The translations under genes were made by a program, and so were the position numbers. This document shows positions 25,005 through 33,810 of a DNA stretch of 64,000 nucleotides, piece by piece; positions within the stretch are counted from its first letter, which is position 1; every line of letters begins with the position of its first letter. Source of the DNA: Aphodovivens avicola (GTDB taxonomy: Bacteria > Actinomycetota > Coriobacteriia > Coriobacteriales > Eggerthellaceae). The notes under the pieces are model-generated. The model was given only the letters and a program-made list of their open reading frames with translations. It ran no database searches and had not been told where the DNA came from. The stretch is from contig DVGW01000013.1 in NCBI GenBank assembly GCA_018712515.1, forward strand, positions 62,001-126,000, in the 5' to 3' direction.

Positions 25005-28000
25005 TTACGCTTTCTCGATCTTGTAGATGCCACCGCAACGGCCGGGGCTCGCCGCAGTGTAGTCGGACCAGATGTAGAGCACATCGTCATTGGTGATGAC
25101 GGGATCGAGCATGGTCATGAGCCTGCAACCCGCCGCAATCTCCGGGTCGCCCTTGACCGCCTTGCCGTCGATCTCGAGATCCTGGGCTCCATTCGCAAGG
25201 TGGCCGTAGCCGAACGAAACGGCGACGCCGCCCTTGACCTGGCCGGCACGCACCATGGCTTCGCCTTCGGTGGTGTCGCCGGCGGGAGTGACCAGGCGGA
25301 TCTTGTCACCATCCTTGATGCCCAAGGTGGCGGCATCCTCCTCGTTGATCTCGATGTAGTTATGAGCGCACAGGTCGCGCATGATCGGGCTGTCCGCCAA
25401 GCGGGTGACCGAGCGGAAGCGAGGCTTGTGCTCGGACGCCGTGAACGGGTACTCCTCGAGCGAGTAGCGCTCCGACACCAGCGACATGTCGGCGAAGTGC
25501 TGGGGGTTGTAAGCCAAGCCGCCGGGATAGTGCTTGTTGTCGCTGTGGGTGATCTTGGTGGTCGCGCGCTTCTCGTTGTAGATGTAGGTCATGCAGTCCT
25601 TGCTCTTGGCACCGCGGTTGTCCGCCATGCGGGCAGGATGCTGCTCCTCCAGCCAGAAACGGCCGCCACGCGACATGACATGCTGGACCTTGGGCCACTC
25701 CTCCTCGGTGACTGCAGCCTTGAACAGCTCGGGCAGCTCGTCGAGACCCTGAAGGTGAGCCTCTTCGGGATCGATGTCGTCGACCGGCGCGCCCTCGGCG
25801 TACGCGAGATTGGCGAACGCCTTGACGTAGTAGTCGTAGTAGCTGTTGAACGGCAGCTTGTTGCCTTCGGCATCGCTGAAGGCGTCATCGCCCCAACCCG
25901 GCAGGTCGCACGCATGCGCAACATCGATGAGCAGCGTCTCCCAGCAGACGAAGCGGCCGTCGTCGAGCTGCGTCGTGGGCGGGGTGACGCCCTCGTAGCG
26001 CACCGCGCAGCCGTACAGGTTGGCGGTGGGCAGACCGAAGCTCTCGAACTGGCTCACGTCGGGCACGAAGTAGTCGGCGTACTGGGCCATCTCGCCCATC
26101 ACGATATCGCACACGATATGCAGCGGAACGATGGAAGGATCGCACAGGCGCTCGATGATCGTGTCGCGCATGGCGCCCGGGGTGCCCTGGAGCACGTTGC
26201 ACATCCACGTCATCATGATCTTGCACTGGTACGGATACTGGTTGATGGCGCCCATGAGCGCCTGGCTGTCGGACTGGGACGCCATGGGGAACCAGGGCAG
26301 CTTCGGCATCGGATTCTCTTCGCCGGCCGCAACGCGGTTCTTGTATTCGTCGCTGTCCTCGAAAGCCTTGCCGCAGCGGGCTAGCTGAACGGCGTTCTTG
26401 GTGGTGACATCGGGAATGTTCTTCGGCGTGGAGATGTCGTAGCGCACGCCCTTGCCCTCGACCGTGGGAGAGCCGGAGATGCTGAAGGAGCCGCCGGACA
26501 TGCCGTTGGATCCGACCAGCGCCTTGAGGACCTCGCGGCCGTTGGGAGTGTCGAAGCCGTTGGTGCCTGCGGTCGAACCGGCAGCCGCGTTGACGGACAC
26601 CTTGTAGCCATGGGAGCCGTATTCCTTGCCCATGCGCTGGAGCTCCTCCACGGGAATGCCCGTGATCTCGGCGTACTCTTCGACCGTGTACGCGTTGACG
26701 GAATCCTTGAGCATGAGGAAGCCGGTGCGCACCGCGACGCCGTTGACTTCGCCCTCGAAATACAGATCGGCCTTGGAGCATGCGGTGTGGAGCGCAGGCT
26801 CGCCGGTGGCGGCGTCGATGCACACATACTGGGTGATCGCCTTGCCCGAAGAATCCTTCTCCTGGGGATCGGTCAGCCCAGCGTCGGCGGGACGCATGAT
26901 CTTGTGGTAGTTGGGGTGGCTCTCATCGACGATGACCAGATGCGTCGCATTGCTGTGCGCGCCCCAGCCGGCGTTCCATGCGGCCTTCTGGGACGGATAG
27001 GACAGGAAGTCCTCGTTGTAGGTCTTGTTCTCGATGAGGTACTGTGCGATCGCCGCATAAAGCGCGCCATTGGTGGCGGGCTTGATGGGGATCCAGTTGA
27101 TGCCGGGCATAGTCGCGGTGACCAGGCCGTTGGCAAGCGTGGGGTCGACCACGTCGACCTTGAGGGAGCCGTCCAGAAGACGCGGCGCGAACTGCTTCGC
27201 AACATCCTGCAAGCCGCCGTTGCCGCCGGGGAACGAACCGCTCCAGAGCAGATACTCAGCCTCGTCCTTGTCGGGGCTGAAGGTGGTGCCATTGGTGTAG
27301 AGTGAACTCACTCCGCCTGCAGCGCCTCAACTGCTGTTATGACTGTATGAGTTCAAGGTGCCGAACGCCTTCGCAAAGCGATCGTTCAGCGCGCGCCTAC
27401 CGTCGGCGCGGGTGTTCCAGATGATGATCTGATTGGACTTGGGTCCCAAGTCGGGCTGGTCGGGATTGATGGGGGTCTCGGTGTCATGCACCTGCTTGAA
27501 GCCCTCGATCTCCTGATCCTCGCCGATCTCGGCGAAAAGCTTGCCACCCTCGGTGACTTCCTGGACAAGCTGATCCCAGCTGATGGGCTTCCATTTGCCC
27601 TCGCCGCGCTTGCCGGCGCGCTTCATCGGCGTGGTGATGCGCGTGGGCTGGCCGATCGCATCGAGCGAGCCGTTGCCGCGGCCGCAGATGGTTCCGCGCA
27701 GCGCGTTTCCCATGCCGGCGCCGTAGCTGAACGAACGATACTCGTCGAGCAGCGGGGCCTCGAAGGGCAGCGGCGGATAGGCGCACTTGGGATGGTACGG
27801 GTTGCCGCCGACGCCGATAAGGCGCCCGCTTTCGCGGTCGAGTTTGATGCGGTTTCCGCAGGACTCGTAGCAGCCGACGCAAGACATGTTGCGCACGATG
27901 ACATTCTCGTTGACCGTCACGTCGCCCGTTGCGGGATCGACTTTCGCCTCGACGGGCTTGCCTTTCTGCGGCGCGGGGAATTCGGATTCGGCTGCGACGG

Positions 28001-28103
28001 CGGCTTGAGGCTGAGTGCTCACTCCGACGCCGACAGCGGAAGCCGCGCCCAAGGCGCAGAGGGCACCAACGAACGTGCGTCTGTCGATGCTTCTTCCTTT
28101 CAC
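25005..28103 (-). CDS. Molybdopterin oxidoreductase, TAT-exported, predicted selenoprotein (operon 2)
   Basis: Read through UGA at 27327-27329, this is again 1032 residues, the same length as the operon-1 enzyme. It starts at a GTG 5 nt after AGGAGGAG. The TAT signal has DRRTFVGAL at residues 7-15. The [4Fe-4S] motif is CVGCYESC and later TICGRG. The Mo-ligand region is NSYSHNSS-Sec259. After UGA the frame continues GAAGGVSSLYTNGTTFSPDK and aligns with the other paralogue (SSL, SPD, EAEY, FPGG shared). The UGA is at codon 259 in both. Substrate is unknown. The two enzymes differ most around SYSHNSS versus AYGHASS, so they may use different acceptors. A gene caller that treats UGA as stop would report two fragments (27327-28103 and about 25005-27311). 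Confidence 0.88.
27300..27329 (-). promoter_or_regulatory. UGA selenocysteine codon with candidate bacterial SECIS hairpin (operon 2)
   Basis: In mRNA sense, UGA is followed by 13 nt and then GAGU-GAGUUC-ACUC. Compared with operon 1, stem pair 1 changes C-G to G-C and pair 4 changes C-G to U-A, while the six-base loop is unchanged. Part of the conservation could come from the shared Ser-Ser codons, but the paired changes favour an RNA element. Confidence 0.75.
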
Positions 28104-28836
28104 GTCTCCTCCTCTGATTAGACATTTTGCAAGCGGGCAGCTTGCTCGAGGAAACACTCACACCCTCTCGTCCAGATCCCCAAGCCGCAACCTACTTGCC
28201 CAATCTATATCCGGCCGGATTCTAGATGATTGTCACATTATCATATTGAACTAGTTCAATGGAAGTCTTTTACGAATAAAAGTCGGCTCTTTTAGGACGA
28301 TTTCCGACGAATTCGTGCCATTTGCCGATTCTCGTTAGCCGAAGTCAAGAATATCTGCAAGAAATTCCCCGCGTTTTTGGCAACCGGAAGGTCGCCGTCT
28401 GCTCCGGCTCGTGGCAGCGCCCACTCCCCCTCGCTATGCCGCCTACCCCTCCTCGGGACGGCGGTCGGCGGCGTCGATGCGCTTCTTGAACAGGATTCCA
28501 AATTCCGTTACCTGCCATGATGGAGCCCCCGCATCGATTGATACGCATTGTAGTCCTCCCATGGCGGCCGGATGGGGCAAAGCGCCGCGACATCTTGTTT
28601 GCTGTGCGGTCAACACATTGTTTCCCGACGCATGAGGGCGCGTGCGACATGCTCCGACGCCGTGGCGCGGCGCGGGGAGGGTGACGGCATGGAAGCGATG
28701 CGCGGCGGCGGGCGGCGGGCGAGATTGCCGCGGCAAGGGAGGTCGGCGCGATGGCAGGCTGCGGCAAGAGGGATCGGTGCAGCTACGCAGCGACGCCAGC
28801 AGGGGCGCCAGCAAAGGAGGCGCGCCGCCGGGGGCG
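28104..28836. other. Operon 2 promoter region with two palindromes, then empty spacer
   Basis: ATCCGGCCGGAT (28209-28220) and ATTGAACTAGTTCAAT (28245-28260) are perfect palindromes 110-160 bp before the operon-2 start. On the minus strand GATAAT (28233-28238) is a plausible -10, and the 16-bp palindrome sits where an operator would contact the -35/-10 spacer. From about 28270 to 28836 no gene, hairpin or repeat stands out. Confidence 0.5.
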
Positions 28837-29736
28837 TCAGCGCGACTGGGACACCGCGAGGCCGGCGATGGTCAGGACGGCGCCCGCCGCGATGGCGATC
28901 GTGAACGGCTCGCCCAGCACGGCGACGGCGATCGCGATGGTGATGACGGGGACCAGGTACTGGTACGTCATGGTCGTGACCGGACCCAGGCGCTTGAGCG
29001 CGGCGTTCCACATGGCGTAGCAGGCGGCGGAAGCGCCCAGTCCGAGGAACAGCAGGTTGATCAGCGGAACGGGCTGCGCCAGAAAGGCCCAATCAGGGTC
29101 GAAGCCCGTGAACGCCAGGCACGGAATCATCCCGACCAAGCCCCAGAAGAAGAATCGCCTGGTCACCGTGATGGAATCGTAGCCGCCCATCGAGGCGCGC
29201 TGCGAGAGCACCGAGTAGACGGCGCATGCGATCGCGTTGAGCGCCGCCAGGCCGCATCCGAGCAGGCCGAACCACAGGGCGCCGTCGCCCGTGCTCAGCG
29301 CGGCGGTCTCGCCCGAGAAGCTGATAAGCGCGATGCCGACGATGGCCAGGACGAATCCGACGAGGAACCGCGCCCCCAAACCTCCTCTTTTCAGCACGAA
29401 CGAGCTGATGAGGCCCGTGAACAGAGGCGAGGTCGCGACGATGACGCTCACGTTGGAGGCGGTCGTGAGCGTGAGTGCGGTGTTCTCCAGCATGAACGAG
29501 AGGGTCACGCCGCAGATACCCGCGGCGGCGAACAGCGCTTCCTCGCGCCAACCCGAGGTGCGCAGGATCTTCGGGCGGATGAGCCACAGCGCAAGGTAGC
29601 CGATGGCGAAACGCAGGACGAGGATCTCCGCCGGCGAGAGCCCGACCAGCAGGATCTTGGTCGAGATGAACGTGATGCCCCACAGCAGCACCGTCCCCAT
29701 CGCGAGCATATGGCCGCTCGATGCGCTGATCTTCAC
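28837..29736 (-). CDS. EamA/DMT-family exporter
   Basis: This 299-residue, ten-helix membrane protein opens GHMLAMGTVLLWGITFISTKILL and is closely related to 2920-3858. The second EamA repeat starts near LLGCGLAALNAIACAVYSVLS. It should export a small metabolite of unknown identity. AAGGAG precedes the ATG. It is monocistronic and divergent from the iron-sulfur gene downstream on the plus strand. Confidence 0.88.
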   Translation of the reverse strand: MKISASSGHMLAMGTVLLWGITFISTKILLVGLSPAEILVLRFAIGYLALWLIRPKILRTSGWREEALFAAAGICGVTLSFMLENTALTLTTASNVSVIVATSPLFTGLISSFVLKRGGLGARFLVGFVLAIVGIALISFSGETAALSTGDGALWFGLLGCGLAALNAIACAVYSVLSQRASMGGYDSITVTRRFFFWGLVGMIPCLAFTGFDPDWAFLAQPVPLINLLFLGLGASAACYAMWNAALKRLGPVTTMTYQYLVPVITIAIAVAVLGEPFTIAIAAGAVLTIAGLAVSQSR

Positions 29737-30176
29737 ACCGCTCCTTCCACGTCCGTCGAATCGTCTCGCATGCCGGTTTCCCGGATAATTGCCGCGTCCG
29801 CTCCCCTCGCATCATCCCGAGCACGTGCTCCGGAAAGCGGGGAGACGGTTGCATGACCACCATACCACCAGGTCACGTTGGCCCGCGGAAGATTCTGCCG
29901 ACCCAGAGGCGGTCGGGTTGGGCGTTTCGACGTCCTCGCTCCGTTCGCGGCGCAACGATTTGAGGAAAACCGGTGTTCCGTTTAATTGTTTCTTTTTTAG
30001 TATCAATTTCAAGCCCGATGCGCTATACTGCGCGCGGCGAGAGAGGGACGGCGTCCGCGCCTCGCCCACGCGAAAGAGGAGGATCCAAAAGGTGAAGGGT
30101 CCGCCGACTCGAGCGCGCGGCGAGGCGCGGACCATCCCACCCCAACCTGTCCCGCCCATGCGAAAGAGGAGGGCCC
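29737..30176 (+). promoter_or_regulatory. Long leader with -10 element and a duplicated ribosome-site phrase
   Basis: TATACT at 30024-30029 is a good -10. Between it and the start codon the phrase CGCCCAYGCGAAAGAGGAGG occurs twice, 92 bp apart (about 30065 and 30157). The second copy is the ribosome site of the next gene. The first has no good start codon after it, so it may be a decoy or a relic of a short duplication. Confidence 0.4.
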
Positions 30177-30941
30177 ATGATCCGCAACATCGTCCATATC
30201 GACAAGGAGAAATGCACCGGCTGCGGCCTGTGCGCCGAAGCCTGCCACGAAGGCGCCATCGGAATGGTCGGCGGCAAAGCGCGGCTTCTGCGCGACGATT
30301 ACTGCGACGGCCTGGGCGACTGCCTGCCCGCCTGCCCCGCCGACGCCATCAGCATCATCCAGCGGGAGGCGGAAGCCTACGACGAGGCGGCGGTGATCGC
30401 CAACCAGATGGCGCAGGCCAAGATGAAGGCGCATGCGGGCATGCCCGCGACGGGATGCCCCGGCTCGATGGCGAAGACGATCGAGCGGGCGGCGAGCGCG
30501 GAAGGCGTGGACGCCGAGGACCGCGCATCCGTCTCCGCCGCGGACGACGCTGCCGCGAAGCAGCCTTCGCGCCTGGGGCAATGGCCCGTGCAGATCAAGC
30601 TCGCTCCCGTCAACGCGCCCTACTTCGCGGGAGCGGATCTGCTGATCGCCGCCGACTGCTGCGCGTTCGCCTACGGCAGCTTCCACGAGGATTTCATCGA
30701 CGGGCGCATCTGCCTGGTCGGCTGCCCCAAGCTCGACGGCGTCGACTACGCGGAGAAGCTCGGCGCGATCTGCGCGGGCAACGACATCCGCTCCATCACC
30801 GTCACCCGTATGGAGGTTCCCTGCTGCGGCGGCATCGAGCATGCGGCGCGGCGGGCGGCGGACATGAGCGGACGGAGCCTGCCGGTACGCGTGGTGACCA
30901 TCGCGACCGACGGAAGCATCGTCGCGGACGAGCGGCGCTAG
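30177..30941 (+). CDS. 4Fe-4S cluster protein of unknown function
   Basis: This 254-residue soluble protein has an N-terminal ferredoxin motif CTGCGLCAEACHEGAI and a second Cys set CDGLGDCLPACPADAI. The rest is a cysteine-containing domain (IAADCCAFAYGSFHEDFI, LVGCPKLD, VPCCGGIEHAARRA). Similar proteins occur in many anaerobes as uncharacterised iron-sulfur proteins. The middle (about residues 95-130) is a low-complexity insert. It lies alone between an exporter and a HAD phosphatase. Its stop codon overlaps the convergent neighbour's stop at CTAG. A redox or sensing role is plausible but not shown. Confidence 0.8.
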   Translation: MIRNIVHIDKEKCTGCGLCAEACHEGAIGMVGGKARLLRDDYCDGLGDCLPACPADAISIIQREAEAYDEAAVIANQMAQAKMKAHAGMPATGCPGSMAKTIERAASAEGVDAEDRASVSAADDAAAKQPSRLGQWPVQIKLAPVNAPYFAGADLLIAADCCAFAYGSFHEDFIDGRICLVGCPKLDGVDYAEKLGAICAGNDIRSITVTRMEVPCCGGIEHAARRAADMSGRSLPVRVVTIATDGSIVADERR

Positions 30942-31762
30942 CCCCGAGCCTCCAGCAGCGCGCGGATCTCGCGCTGGACGCTGTGCTCGGCGTTCGTGCC
31001 GATCACGCGGTCGGCAATCTGCTTGATCGCCGACCGTCCGTTCTCCATGGCGAACGCCGCGCCCACCATGCGCAGGATCTCGTAGTCGTTCATCGAGTCG
31101 CCGAACGCCATCACCTCGTCGGCGGCGATTCCGTGCGCAGCCATCACCTGCTCGATGCCCGTCGCCTTGTTCACGCCGCGCTGCATGACGTCGATCCATT
31201 TGCTGCCCGACGGCGCGAACACGAAATCGTCGCCGAGCTCGCGCGTGAGCGCGTAGGCCATGTCCATCACGCCTTCGTCGCAGTAGACCGACGCCTTGAT
31301 GATGTTGACCTCGGGCGCCGGCACGTCGTGCATCCTCACCGGAAGCGGCAGGTTCTTGTCCACTTCGCGCTCGAACACCGACTCGTCGTCCATCAGATAG
31401 CTGCGCACGTCGTCGAACAGGGCCAAGTGCAGCGTGTCGAACAGATCGACCGCGCGGGCGAGCCGGCGCACCGCCGCATGCGAGAACACCTCGCGGTCGA
31501 TCAGCCGCCCGCCCACGACGACCTGCGCTCCGTTGGCGGCGACGAAGTCGATGCGGTCGGCCACCGGGGCGAACTGCTCCTGCAGCGTGTCGAACCGGCG
31601 CCCCGACGCCGCGACGAAGCGGATCCCCGCATCGCGCAGGCGGTCGATGAGCTCGAAGGTCTCCTGGGGCAGCTCGCCTTCGGGGTCGAGCAGCGTGCCG
31701 TCCATGTCGCTTGCCACGAGCTTGATGCGCGCGTAGGCGGATTCGAATGCAGAGGCTTCCAT
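30938..31762 (-). CDS. Cof-type HAD-superfamily phosphatase
   Basis: This 274-residue cytoplasmic hydrolase has HAD motif I DMDGTLLDPEG (near residue 19), motif II in FVAASGRR, and motif III/IV in MAFGDSMNDYEIL. A large C2 cap lies between. Members dephosphorylate sugar phosphates or nucleotide precursors such as FMN and pyridoxal phosphate. The exact substrate is not predictable. Its stop overlaps the convergent iron-sulfur gene by 4 nt. Confidence 0.92.
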   Translation of the reverse strand: MEASAFESAYARIKLVASDMDGTLLDPEGELPQETFELIDRLRDAGIRFVAASGRRFDTLQEQFAPVADRIDFVAANGAQVVVGGRLIDREVFSHAAVRRLARAVDLFDTLHLALFDDVRSYLMDDESVFEREVDKNLPLPVRMHDVPAPEVNIIKASVYCDEGVMDMAYALTRELGDDFVFAPSGSKWIDVMQRGVNKATGIEQVMAAHGIAADEVMAFGDSMNDYEILRMVGAAFAMENGRSAIKQIADRVIGTNAEHSVQREIRALLEARG

Positions 31763-31914
31763 ACCGGTCCTTTCGTCGTCGTTCGTTTGGCGCCATTGTA
31801 CGGTGCGGGCGCGCGTGCGCTACGGCCCTCACCGTCTCACCACAGCGATTTTGCATGCTTCAGATGTTGCGCGGGCCGCAGCAGTGCGATCGCGCCCCTG
31901 CGCACCGCTGCCGG

Positions 31915-31920
31915 TATAAT
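31915..31920 (+). promoter_or_regulatory. -10 element of the ABC-F gene
   Basis: A perfect TATAAT lies 28 bp before the start codon. No clear -35 is seen. Confidence 0.5.
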
Positions 31921-31947
31921 GGCAAGGTTCACAGGAAGGGCTTTGAT

Positions 31948-33810
31948 ATGACGTTTTTGCTTGGCTGCGAAAAAGTGCGGGTCGAGTTCCCCACCAAAAC
32001 CGTGTTCGACAGCGTGTCGCTCGGCATCGACGAGGGCGACCGCATCGGCATCGTCGGACGCAACGGCGACGGCAAGTCGACCTTGCTCAGCCTGCTCGCC
32101 GGCGCGCTCGAGCCCGACGAGGGACGCGTGGTGCGCAACGGATCGGTGCGCGTGGGGCTACTGGGACAAACCGACGACCTCGCCGACGACGACACCGTGC
32201 GCCACGCGCTGGTGGGCGACGCCCCCGAATACGAGTGGGCCGGCGACGCGCGCATCCGCGACATCCTGGGAGGGCTTGCGGCCGATCTTCCGTGGGACGC
32301 GGAGATCGGGACGCTCTCGGGCGGGCAGCGGCGCCGCGTCGACCTGGCGCGTCTGCTCATCGGCGACTGGGACGTGCTCGCGCTCGACGAGCCGACCAAC
32401 CATCTGGACATCCGCGCGATCTGGTGGCTCGCCGAGCACCTCAAGACACGGTGGCGCCCCGGCACGGGCGCCCTTCTGGTGGTCACGCACGACCGCTGGT
32501 TCCTCGACGAGGTGTGCCTAAGCATGTGGGAGGTGCACGACCGGCGCGTCGAACCGTTCGAAGGCGGCTACTCCGCCTACATCCAGCAGCGCGTCGAACG
32601 GCAGCGCGTAGCGGCGCTGGCCGAGGAGAAGCGCCAGAACGCGCTGCGCCGCGAGCTCGCCTGGCTCTCGCGCGGGGCGCAGGCGCGTTCTACCAAGCCC
32701 AAGTTCCGCGTGGAGGCGGCGCGCGCGCTCATCGCCGACGTGCCCGAGCTGCGCAACCCGCTCGAGCTCAAGCGCATGGCGATGGCGCGCCTCGGCAAGC
32801 AGGTCGTCGAGCTGAAGCAGGTGACCGTGCGCTTTGGCGACAAGGCCGTGCTCGACAACCTCGACTGGATCATCGGTCCGGGCGACCGCTACGGCATCGT
32901 CGGCGGCAACGGCGTGGGCAAGACCACGCTGCTGCGCACGATACAGGGGCTGCAGAAGCCCGACGCCGGCACGGTCAAGATCGGCAAAACGGTGCGGTTC
33001 GCCGTTCTGTCGCAGCACCTGGACGAGCTGATGAAGTACAAGGGCGATCGCGTGCGCGAGGTTGTCGGGCGCTACGGGCGCCGCACGATGCTCGACGGCA
33101 AGGCGATGACCCCCGCCCAGCTTCTGGAGCGCCTCGAGTTCACGCGCGACGACCTCAACGAGCCGGTGGAGGACCTGTCCGGCGGCCAGAAACGCCGGTT
33201 GGCGCTCATGCTCATCCTGCTCGACGAGCCCAACGTCCTCATCCTCGACGAGCCGGGCAACGACCTTGACACCGACATGCTGGCGGCGGTGGAGGGCCTG
33301 CTCGACGGCTGGCCGGGAACGCTGCTCCTGGTCACGCACGACCGCTATCTGATGGAGCGCGTCACCGACCACCAGTTCGCCCTCATCAACGGCAAGCTGC
33401 GCCACCTGCCGCGCGGCATCGACGAGTACCTCGAGCTGGCGAGCGCCGCTGCGGCAGGCGACGAGGCGGCGGGCGGAGCCGGGCGACGCGGGCAAGGCGC
33501 TCAGACGGGCGGCGCGGGCTCAACGGCGGACGCGATGGCCCGAACGACCGACCCCTCCGGAGATGCCGCAGGCGAAAAGCGGCTCACCGGCGGCGAGATC
33601 CGCGCGCTGCGCAAGACGATGGCGTCCAACGAGCGCAAGATCGAGACGCTCAAGGGCAAGATCGCCGCAACCCGCGACGAGATGGCGGCGGCCGACCCCT
33701 CCGACTTCGTCGCGCTGGGAGGCTTTCAGAGCCAGCTGGACGACCTGCAGGCGCAGATCGATGCGCTCGAGGAGGAGTGGCTGGAGGCTGCAGAGGCGCT
33801 GGGCGAGTAG
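31948..33810 (+). CDS. ABC-F family ATPase (Uup-like)
   Basis: This 620-residue soluble protein has two ATP-binding domains: Walker A VGRNGDGKST with LSGGQRRR, and GGNGVGKTT with LSGGQKRR. It has no membrane helices. A C-terminal coiled-coil domain (residues about 545-620, NERKIETLKGKIAATRDEM...LQAQIDALEEEW) follows a Gly/Ala-rich linker, as in Uup. ABC-F proteins act on ribosomes, or on branched DNA in the case of Uup, rather than in transport. In the second Walker B the usual EPTNHLD is EPGNDLD. The last 85 bp are antisense to the GT-C gene's tail. Confidence 0.92.
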   Translation: MTFLLGCEKVRVEFPTKTVFDSVSLGIDEGDRIGIVGRNGDGKSTLLSLLAGALEPDEGRVVRNGSVRVGLLGQTDDLADDDTVRHALVGDAPEYEWAGDARIRDILGGLAADLPWDAEIGTLSGGQRRRVDLARLLIGDWDVLALDEPTNHLDIRAIWWLAEHLKTRWRPGTGALLVVTHDRWFLDEVCLSMWEVHDRRVEPFEGGYSAYIQQRVERQRVAALAEEKRQNALRRELAWLSRGAQARSTKPKFRVEAARALIADVPELRNPLELKRMAMARLGKQVVELKQVTVRFGDKAVLDNLDWIIGPGDRYGIVGGNGVGKTTLLRTIQGLQKPDAGTVKIGKTVRFAVLSQHLDELMKYKGDRVREVVGRYGRRTMLDGKAMTPAQLLERLEFTRDDLNEPVEDLSGGQKRRLALMLILLDEPNVLILDEPGNDLDTDMLAAVEGLLDGWPGTLLLVTHDRYLMERVTDHQFALINGKLRHLPRGIDEYLELASAAAAGDEAAGGAGRRGQGAQTGGAGSTADAMARTTDPSGDAAGEKRLTGGEIRALRKTMASNERKIETLKGKIAATRDEMAAADPSDFVALGGFQSQLDDLQAQIDALEEEWLEAAEALGE

